The notes under the pieces: generated by a model
Seen by the model: the letters and a program-made list of their open reading frames with translations, nothing else
What the model was told of the DNA's origin: nothing
Databases searched by the model: none
Source of the DNA: Lacipirellulaceae bacterium
GTDB lineage: Bacteria; Planctomycetota; Planctomycetia; Pirellulales; Lacipirellulaceae
Assembly (NCBI GenBank): GCA_040218535.1
Contig: JAVJRG010000012.1
Coordinates: 1,054,001-1,118,000 of the forward strand
Direction of reading: 5' to 3'
DNA length: 64,000 nucleotides
Program-made: the position numbers and the translations under genes
Part shown: positions 57,792 to 64,000 of the stretch, in pieces
Numbering within the stretch: the stretch's first letter is position 1
Layout: each line of letters begins with the position of its first letter

Positions 57792-60700
57792 TCAGCCACG
57801 CCCATTTTGCCGATTCTTTCGGCCACCATTGCGTTGGCTCATCTGGGGCCGGGAAGTCTGCAGGTGCAGGTTGCCCTCGCCCAGCAGATTATCAACCCGG
57901 CTGCGGCATTCGGCGGTCAGATCAACGCCGCCCCACTGGCTATCGAGCCAAACTTGGCCGCCGCCGGCCAAGTCGAGTCGCAGTTTGAGTTTCTTCCGTC
58001 CGGGATACCCGCGGAGGATCTCACGGAGCTGTTTGAGTGAATCCTGGCCGTGCTTAGCCTCTTCGACGCGAATCACCACCCCGCTGCTGTATCGCTCAGG
58101 TAACTCGGCAATCGGGATCAACTCGTCGACGATCAGGTTCACCTCTTCTGCCCCCGGGCGTCGATCGACCTTACCTTTGATCGCCAGGATCGCGTCGCCC
58201 GCGACATGCTCGCCGTATTCGGCAAATTGCTCTGGCCACATGATGCAGCGGGTAATGCCATCGAGGTCTTCGAGATCCCACATGGCGTACTTCGTGTGAA
58301 CCTGACCAGGGCGGGGATTCTTCGTGTGCGACATTTTGATCGCCGCGAGCATGCCTCCCATCAAGACCTCATCCCGGTGTTGCAGCGACACAAGCGACTT
58401 GCTGGTGTGCGTGCAGAAAGCTCGAAGAGTCTGCTCGTATTCCGCCAGCGGATGACTGCTGAGATAGAACCCCAGCACTTCTTTCTCCAGCACTAACTGT
58501 TCCTTCTCTGGCCAAGCGGTGATGGCTGGAAGGTCCAGCGCGGCGTCGGAGGTGGTTTCCTCCTCTTCCACTTCGTCGAAAAGCCCCTTCTGCCCACTCT
58601 TGCGATTAGCAGCGGCTGCTTGACCGGCTTGCATCGCTCGATCAAGAGCGGCTAGGTACTGTGCCCGGTGGCCGCCCAGCTCGTCGAACGCGCCGCTTTT
58701 GACTAGCGCTTCAATCGCCGCTCGATTGCAATCGGTCGCGTCAAGTCGTTCGCAGAAATCGAAAATGCTCTTGTAGGGTCCGTTCGCCTCACGCTCCGCC
58801 TGAATCGATTCTGCCGCCGAGCCTCCACATGCTTTTACGGCACTGAGCCCGAAGTGGATCTTCTCGCCTTCGACTTTGAACTCGGGCTCTCCGTGATTGA
58901 CGTTCGGCGCGACAACATCGATCTCCATCCGGCGGCAGTCTTCCAGATGCTCAACAAGTGAGTCCTTACTCTTGAAGTTCCGCCCGGGGATGTCGCAGGA
59001 AAGCAGCGCGGCCATGAACTCGACCGGAAAGTGTGCCTTCAAGTAGGCCGTTTGGTAGGCGATCAGTGCGTAGGCGGTCGAATGGCTCTTGTTGAAGCCG
59101 TAACCGGCGAACTTTTCGATCATCTCGAACAGCTCAACGGCTTTTTTCTTGTCGAGCCCCTGATCGCTTGCCCCTTGAATGAACTCCTCTCGGTACTTGG
59201 CGATCATCGGCAGCTTTTTCTTGCTGATCGCTTTGATGCACGTGTACGCGTTGGAAAGTTGGATGCCGCCCAGACGGTTGAGAATCCGCATGACCTGCTC
59301 TTGATAGACCATCACGCCGTGGGTCTCAGTGAGGACTTCCTCCATCACCGGATGAGGATACTCGGCCTCCTTACGGCCATGCTTCACTTCGATGTACTGA
59401 TCGACCATGCCGCCTTCAAGCGGCCCCGGCCGGTAGAGGGCGGCGGTGGCGATGATGTCGCGGAAGTGGTCAGGCTTCATCCGTTGCAGCAAATCGCGAA
59501 TACCGCCCGATTCGAGCTGGAAGATGCCTTTCGTCTCCCCACGGCAAAGGACCGCGAAGCTTTCCTTGTCGTCCAAAGGGAACTCATGCGGATCGATTCG
59601 CTTACCTTGCGACTGCTCAATCAAATCGACCGTGCGGGCGAGGATCGTCAGGTTGCGGAGGCCCAGAAAATCCATTTTCAACAGGCCCGCGTCCTCAACA
59701 TCTTTCATCGCCCATTGGGTGATGATTTCTGTCTTGCCTTTAACGCGTTGGAGTGGGACGTACTCATCGACGGGCTTCTCGGAGATCACCACTGCCGCGG
59801 CGTGCGTGCCAACGTTGCGCGCGAGACCTTCAATCTTGCGAGCGAGGTCCAGTAGTTCGCGAATCTCCGGATCGGCTTCGTACGTCTTCTTCAGCTCGTC
59901 GGAGGTTTCGAGCGCCTCGTCGAGCGAGATTCCCAGTTTATCGGGCACCATGCCGACGATTTGATCGACACGGTAGATGGGGATGCTCATCGTCCGGCCC
60001 ACGTCACGGATGGCCGCCCGCGCGGCAAGCGTTCCGAATGTGCCGATTTGAGCGACGTTGGCCTCGCCGTACTTGTCCTTCACGTACTGAATGACTTCGC
60101 CGCGACGTTCCTTACAGAAGTCGATATCGATATCGGGCGCTTCGAGGCGATTCTCGTCGAGGAACCGTTCGAACAGCAGGTCGTACTCCAGCGGGCAGAC
60201 GTGGCTCATCTTGAGGGCGTAGCAGACGAGCGAACCCACACCGGAGCCACGGGCCGTACAGGGAATGTCTTCTTCGACGGCAAAACGCACAAAGTCCCAG
60301 ACGATCAAGAAGTAGTCCGGGAAGCCGAGCTTGTTGATGACGCCCAGTTCGCGATCAAGCCGGTCGTGAACCTCCTGGGATAGCTGCTCAGTGCCCGGAT
60401 CGTCATTCGTCCAACGATGTGGCACCTTGGCGTAGCGTTCTTTCAGACCTTCGAGACAAAGCTCATAGAGATACTCTTTCGAGCTTTTCTCGGTGTTGTC
60501 AGGATTGGGGGGCGGTTGGAACGTCGGGAAATGCCGTTTGCCTAGCTCTAGGTCGATGTCCACCGAATTGGCAATTTCTTGCGAGCGACCGAGGGCTTCC
60601 TCCATGTCGGGCAGCGCTTCGAACATCTGTTCCGCACTGCGAAGGAAAAACTGATCCCCCTCCATCTTCATGCGGTTCGTGTCGGTGCGGAATTTACCAG

Positions 60701-61409
60701 TATTGATGCAGAGCAGCACGTCCTGAGCTTCGGCATCCTCCTGATTCACGTAATGCGCATCACTGGTCGCGACCAACGGCAGGCCCATCCGATTGGCGAC
60801 GATCACTGCGGCCTCTTTGGCAAGGCGTTGGATCTCGACGCCGTTGTCCTGCACTTCGATAAAGTAGCGGTCGCCGAAGACTTCATGGAACCAAGTAGCG
60901 ATCTCGGTCGCATTGACGATCTGTTCTTCCAACGGCGGCTCGCTGCCATTGAGCAGCGCCCGCGAGAATTCACCGGAGACGCACCCTGAGAGGCAGATAA
61001 TCCCTTCGTTGTATTGCTCCAGCAGCTCGCGATCGATCCGCGGCTTGTGATAGAACCCTTCCAGATAGGCGCTGCTGGCCATTTTCACGAGGTTGCGAAA
61101 GCCTGTGGCGTTCTTGGCGAGCAACGTGAGGTGGTAACTGGCCGCCTTGCTCGAAGCCGCACCACTGTGGTCCAGCCGGCTGCCGGGAGCAACGTAGGCC
61201 TCGTACCCGAGGACCGGATTGATCCCCGCGTCCTTGGCGGCCTGGTAAAACTGCAGCGAGCCGTAGAGATTCCCGTGGTCGGTGAGCGCCAGCGCATTCA
61301 TCCCCAGCTCTTTGGCCCGGCCGACAAGCCCCTTAATCGGGCTAGCCCCATCAAGCAGGCTATAGTGGCTGTGACAGTGAAGATGAACGAATGAAGGAGC
61401 AGACGGCAT
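57792..61409 (-). CDS. dnaE: DNA polymerase III alpha subunit
   Basis: DnaE is the replicative polymerase subunit. The 1205 residues hold an N-terminal PHP domain (HLHCHSHYSLLDGASPIKGL, ALTDHGNLYGSL), the palm with the catalytic acids in APDIDIDFCKERRGEVI near residue 422, the thumb and fingers with TRAGQ-like and FNKSHSTAYALIAYQTAYLKAHFP near 758, a helix-hairpin-helix region, and a C-terminal OB-fold domain (MSHTKNPRPGQVHTKYAMWDLEDLDGITRCIMWPEQF near 1040-1076). All key residues look intact. The ATG at 61409 has no Shine-Dalgarno: a tandem repeat begins two bases upstream. Confidence 0.97.
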   Translation of the reverse strand: MPSAPSFVHLHCHSHYSLLDGASPIKGLVGRAKELGMNALALTDHGNLYGSLQFYQAAKDAGINPVLGYEAYVAPGSRLDHSGAASSKAASYHLTLLAKNATGFRNLVKMASSAYLEGFYHKPRIDRELLEQYNEGIICLSGCVSGEFSRALLNGSEPPLEEQIVNATEIATWFHEVFGDRYFIEVQDNGVEIQRLAKEAAVIVANRMGLPLVATSDAHYVNQEDAEAQDVLLCINTGKFRTDTNRMKMEGDQFFLRSAEQMFEALPDMEEALGRSQEIANSVDIDLELGKRHFPTFQPPPNPDNTEKSSKEYLYELCLEGLKERYAKVPHRWTNDDPGTEQLSQEVHDRLDRELGVINKLGFPDYFLIVWDFVRFAVEEDIPCTARGSGVGSLVCYALKMSHVCPLEYDLLFERFLDENRLEAPDIDIDFCKERRGEVIQYVKDKYGEANVAQIGTFGTLAARAAIRDVGRTMSIPIYRVDQIVGMVPDKLGISLDEALETSDELKKTYEADPEIRELLDLARKIEGLARNVGTHAAAVVISEKPVDEYVPLQRVKGKTEIITQWAMKDVEDAGLLKMDFLGLRNLTILARTVDLIEQSQGKRIDPHEFPLDDKESFAVLCRGETKGIFQLESGGIRDLLQRMKPDHFRDIIATAALYRPGPLEGGMVDQYIEVKHGRKEAEYPHPVMEEVLTETHGVMVYQEQVMRILNRLGGIQLSNAYTCIKAISKKKLPMIAKYREEFIQGASDQGLDKKKAVELFEMIEKFAGYGFNKSHSTAYALIAYQTAYLKAHFPVEFMAALLSCDIPGRNFKSKDSLVEHLEDCRRMEIDVVAPNVNHGEPEFKVEGEKIHFGLSAVKACGGSAAESIQAEREANGPYKSIFDFCERLDATDCNRAAIEALVKSGAFDELGGHRAQYLAALDRAMQAGQAAAANRKSGQKGLFDEVEEEETTSDAALDLPAITAWPEKEQLVLEKEVLGFYLSSHPLAEYEQTLRAFCTHTSKSLVSLQHRDEVLMGGMLAAIKMSHTKNPRPGQVHTKYAMWDLEDLDGITRCIMWPEQFAEYGEHVAGDAILAIKGKVDRRPGAEEVNLIVDELIPIAELPERYSSGVVIRVEEAKHGQDSLKQLREILRGYPGRKKLKLRLDLAGGGQVWLDSQWGGVDLTAECRSRVDNLLGEGNLHLQTSRPQMSQRNGGRKNRQNGRG

Positions 61410-61411
61410 AG

Positions 61412-61440
61412 TGGGCAGTAGGCAGTGGGCAGTGGGCAGT
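61412..61440. repeat. Tandem short repeat directly before dnaE
   Basis: Three to four copies of a GGGCAGT unit (with one AGGCAGT variant) lie 2-31 bases upstream of the dnaE start codon. On the dnaE strand it reads as repeated ACTGCCC, so the leader is pyrimidine-rich and leaves no ribosome-binding site. Confidence 0.8.
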
Positions 61441-61500
61441 CACTTGTGCTGACCGTGATTGTACCGACTGCTCTGCGAGACTGTTACCGGCCTACTACAT

Positions 61501-61685
61501 TTTGAACCGCCAAGGACGCCAAGAGCGCTAAGGAATGACCGGATAACGGGATGGGCGAGATCGACGGGATGAAGAAAACGATTTGCGATGCAAACGCGAG
61601 GATTTCAATCGAGTTTGCAGTAAGACAGAAGAAAACTTCTAAGCTTATCTCGTTGATCCTGAAAATCCTGTTATCCTGTCCAAAC
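61501..61685. repeat. Cluster of dispersed repeats between dnaE and the FHA gene
   Basis: A direct-periodic segment (61501-61533) reads CCGCCAAGGACGCCAAGAGC with about 10-base spacing. Next is an inverted pair: CCGGATAACGGGATG and GAGATCGACGGGATG (61538-61572) against, on the minus strand, GGACAGGATAACAGGATT and CAGGATCAACGAGAT (61645-61682). The pair is of the same class as that at 33617-33692. The FHA gene's stop codon lies a few bases beyond the right end. Confidence 0.65.
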
Positions 61686-62369
61686 TTAAGCACCGCCCGG
61701 CTCGCCAATCGACCGCAGGTACTCGGCCAACTGTGATTGCATTTCCAGCAAGTCCTGCCAGTAGACCAGCGGAATTTCGACGCGGCTGGATTCCTCTTCC
61801 ACAACGGCATTTTGCAAGAGCTGCCGGGCGCGGAGGTGCAGATACTCCAGCAACTCAGAAACTTGAGCTGCTTGCCCCGGGCTGAGGTTCTCCGGCAGAT
61901 CGGGTGGGCCGGGGATGTGGAGCGTGCTTTGCAGGTCTTCCGAAGCGCCAAGCTTAAACTCGAAGCTGAGCGACTGCGAATCGTTCGCACGCTTAGCAAT
62001 TTCGTCCGCGGCCAGCTCGTTGGTGTCGCCCAGGCCTTCACGCAGTTCCTCTAAGCGAGCGGCGATCTGTTCGCGGGTGCCGAACAGGACGACCGAACGC
62101 CCCAAGGTGATGACATCGCCATAGCGAAGGATCCTGAGATGCGTATCCTCGCCATTAACGCGGGTGCCGTTGGTGCTTTCCAGATCGGTGAGGACCAGCT
62201 TGTCGCGGTCCTCCTGAATCTTCAGATGGAAGCGGCTGATCCGCTCGTCGTGCAACTGGACGGTGTTCCCTTCTTCACGACCGATCGTGATAGGGGTTTC
62301 CAGGTCCGAGTAAACGTCGCCTCGATCCGCCCCATCGAGAACACGTAACGTGATTCCGCCGTCAGCCAC
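61686..62369 (-). CDS. FHA-domain protein
   Basis: A 227-residue cytosolic protein. Residues 7-100 form a forkhead-associated domain that binds phosphothreonine: TPITIGREEGNTVQLHDERISRFHLKIQ with the Arg, Ser and His binding residues, and ESTNGTRVNG with the Asn that contacts the peptide. The C-terminal 120 residues are helical (a charged EEL-rich helix, then YWQDLLEMQSQLAEYLRSI). Such proteins act in Ser/Thr kinase signalling; the kinase of this window is 8 kb away and there is no evidence of a direct link. Confidence 0.9.
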   Translation of the reverse strand: MADGGITLRVLDGADRGDVYSDLETPITIGREEGNTVQLHDERISRFHLKIQEDRDKLVLTDLESTNGTRVNGEDTHLRILRYGDVITLGRSVVLFGTREQIAARLEELREGLGDTNELAADEIAKRANDSQSLSFEFKLGASEDLQSTLHIPGPPDLPENLSPGQAAQVSELLEYLHLRARQLLQNAVVEEESSRVEIPLVYWQDLLEMQSQLAEYLRSIGEPGGA

Positions 62370-63127
62370 TTTGTTTCGGTCGCCTCTCGCTCGCAGGAAG
62401 TCTTGCCTAACTGTCCCGAATTTGCCCTCGCCCTACAGCGCTTATAACACGCCCTGGGGCTGGGAGCAAGTAAAGTTGCGGCTTCGCGAATCCTCAGACT
62501 TCCCTTATCAACCACTGATGAGCATGGTTAGACACAGATCCCGATTTCCAGGGTCCGATCTTCCGAGGTTGATCCAAAAACCGTTACTCAGATGGCACTG
62601 TAGAAAACATTCTTCGATTGTTCCTTTTCATATCAGGCGCCCAAAAACGACGTGGAACAACCACATCGGCGTTGCACCTGTGACTCAATCGAAAGCCACG
62701 AGTTGCCAATAGACAACACAAACAATGACGGACATTGATATTCATGCCTATTTCGAGTTTCTTCGCTTGTTTTGCGACTCGTTAAGTTTTCGTGAACTAT
62801 GTTTTTACTAGGAGCGAAGTCAGCGATAGGCAGGCCCGCTTCACCACTTTTCTTATGCAGCATTGCCCCTAGCTGCAACCATATAGGCGTCGATGGGCAG
62901 CCCGGCTGTCCCCCAAACTCATCTTCCAAGTTTCGTAAGAAGTAGAGCGAGTGTTCCCTGAGCGGTTCGTGCGTTCTCACAAATGAAGGCTTTCAACAAG
63001 AAAGCTGCTTCCCCAGGTCGAGCTTTGGCTCGGCTGGCGTCGGAGTGAAGGCTGCTGCGCATCGGCGAAGTGATACGTCACAACAGCCACTACTTTTCAA
63101 AGCAAACTCTTTTCTGGAGCCTCAAAA
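62370..63127. other. Long intergenic region, nothing recognised
   Basis: About 760 bases without a supported gene, lying between divergent genes. The longest open frame (62633-62980, minus) has no family features. The region is less GC-rich in places (62730-62830). Just before the next gene TCTGGAGCC may act as ribosome-binding site. Confidence 0.4.
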
Positions 63128-63778
63128 ATGATACTTCAAAAATTCAAAACAATTGCCGTCGCCTGGTCAGTTGCTGTCGTAGTCTTTATTGGATTAACGG
63201 CACAGACCCAAGCCCTTGAAGTGGTCGCTATTGAAGAACACTGGGAACTCAAAGTCGGCCAGCCTGATGGCGGCGTCAGTGGTCCACAAGTGACGATGAT
63301 TATGTCGCCTACGAATGACATCGATCACGACTTTTTCGTCTATACGCTGAACTATCGCAGCGACCCCGACTTTACTGCGGGTGGCATGCAGGTGCAGCGT
63401 TGGTACGGAGAAGACTTTGAGGATAGCCGCAATGGCTCTCCCAACGGAATGCTTCACTATACCGATGAGACGGTCACTTGGGTTCAGCGATTGGAACTCG
63501 ATACCGCCAACAATAGCCTGACGTTTGATGTTAATAACGGAACTTCGGAATCCTGGGGTGCGTTCGGCAACCAAGGCTACATGCGATTCACGATCAATTC
63601 GACGCTCGCGAACCTCAACAACTATCGTCCCGCAGTTTCCATTACCGGCTCAGGTGTCAACTTCGGGGGCAATCGCGTCAAGTCACTCATCCTCACCAAA
63701 ATTCGATGGTGGGATGCCGAGGGGAACATGTACGAGATGGAAGCTCCGATCGACGTCGATGCAGACATTGATCCTTAA
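63128..63778 (+). CDS. Exported protein of unknown function, adjacent to a TadG-like gene
   Basis: A 216-residue protein with a signal peptide (core VAWSVAVVVFIGLTAQTQA). The mature part is beta-rich and acidic, with WELKVGQPDGGVSGPQVTMIMSP near its start, several aromatic positions, and a C-terminal Asp-rich DVDADIDP. No family recognised. The TadG-like gene starts 55 bases downstream on the same strand, so the pair may belong to a Flp/Tad-type pilus or secreted-protein cluster that continues beyond the window. Confidence 0.7.
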   Translation: MILQKFKTIAVAWSVAVVVFIGLTAQTQALEVVAIEEHWELKVGQPDGGVSGPQVTMIMSPTNDIDHDFFVYTLNYRSDPDFTAGGMQVQRWYGEDFEDSRNGSPNGMLHYTDETVTWVQRLELDTANNSLTFDVNNGTSESWGAFGNQGYMRFTINSTLANLNNYRPAVSITGSGVNFGGNRVKSLILTKIRWWDAEGNMYEMEAPIDVDADIDP

Positions 63779-63833
63779 GCCTGAGGAGTGTTTCACTTTC
63801 CATTAAGCAAACCTTCCATCAGTGAGTTTTCAA

Positions 63834-64000
63834 ATGAACACTGGCAAGCCAAGCTTTCTTCGAACTAGCAGGGGGCAACGCAAGGGCGCGATTACCGTCC
63901 TCGCAGCGCTAATGACCGTTTGCATGTTGGCAATGGTCGCCTTCACGGTTGACGTGGGCTATATCCTTTCTAGCGAACAGGAATTACAACGCACCGCAGA
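63834..64000 (+). CDS. TadG-like pilus assembly protein, N-terminal part (cut by the window edge)
   Basis: The first 55 residues are visible from ATG 63834. After a basic leader (SRGQRKGAITV) a long hydrophobic helix follows (LAALMTVCMLAMVAFTVDVGYIL) and then SSEQELQRTA, the pattern of the TadE/TadG N-terminal domain: a type-IV-pilin-like start with VDVGY. These proteins act in Flp/Tad pilus assembly in the cell envelope. The rest, possibly with a von Willebrand A domain, lies outside the window. Confidence 0.78.
   Translation, partial: MNTGKPSFLRTSRGQRKGAITVLAALMTVCMLAMVAFTVDVGYILSSEQELQRTA

Noticed and set aside
59031-59855. 274-residue open frame antisense to dnaE
   Set aside because: Shadow of the dnaE coding strand; no domain recognised.
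62633-62980. 115-residue minus-strand open frame in the long intergenic region
   Set aside because: The first half looks compositionally possible, but there is no family match, no good start site and the second half looks non-coding.

Overview
The window looks like chromosome of a planctomycete, most likely order Pirellulales. The signs are a BBP7-type beta-barrel protein, a surface protein with the N-terminal 'LESRELL' planctomycete extracellular motif, three PEP-CTERM proteins, an ECF sigma factor directly followed by a Ser/Thr kinase, a HEAT-plus-Hint secreted protein, a formaldehyde-activating-enzyme (Fae) homologue and a tandem-fused UvrA. No rRNA, tRNA, CRISPR array, prophage or insertion sequence with intact ends was recognised.

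Layout. 0.4-5.4 kb: folD, a PEP-CTERM protein with internal repeats, a TrmH-type rRNA methyltransferase, a ROK sugar kinase and an RlmI-like methyltransferase. 5.6-12.7 kb: one 2361-residue gene with two complete UvrA copies and an extra C-terminal region. 12.8-16.4 kb: MerR/GyrI regulator, fatty acid desaturase and a ketosynthase lacking its catalytic Cys. 16.4-24 kb: smpB, a FecR-like small protein, phosphodiesterase / ATP-grasp / MazG operon, larC, a coiled-coil membrane protein and a YyaL-type thioredoxin protein. 24-31 kb: HEAT/Hint secreted protein, GntR regulator, two paralogous PEP-CTERM proteins, a Fae paralogue and a secreted protein. 31-40.8 kb: crcB, pabA/trpG-moeA, dxr-rseP, ftsH, a REP-associated tyrosine transposase (RAYT) and a small membrane protein. 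40.8-51 kb: a large planctomycete-type membrane-anchored protein, an M20 peptidase, a BFD-like ferredoxin, the SdrD/DUF11 surface protein and the BBP7 protein. 51-57.7 kb: ECF sigma-kinase pair, secreted protein, rfbB, tadA, VanZ-like protein and UDP-glucuronate decarboxylase. 57.8-62.4 kb: dnaE and an FHA protein. The right edge holds a secreted protein and the start of a TadG-like pilus protein.

The most striking structure is not a gene. Nearly every intergenic space between gene 3' ends carries a short palindromic repeat, usually as an inverted pair, and many of these begin with GTAG, GTTAG or GTAA. That is the hallmark of REP elements mobilised by RAYT transposases. One RAYT gene (39819-40292) is present and is bounded by REPs of its own class. 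At least five genes of unrelated function (ftsH, the RAYT gene itself, the 40.4-kb membrane protein, the BFD-like gene and the MerR gene) have their stop codon inside the REP head tetranucleotide. A related purine-rich inverted repeat lies in frame in the linker joining the two UvrA copies. Other observations concern catalytic residue losses (ketosynthase Cys to Glu, Fae His to Glu, Hint without its nucleophile), a four-PDZ RseP, and a repeat occupying the ribosome-binding position of dnaE.

Limits: everything was read by eye from the sequence and provided translations. Families are recognised from motifs and no search was run.
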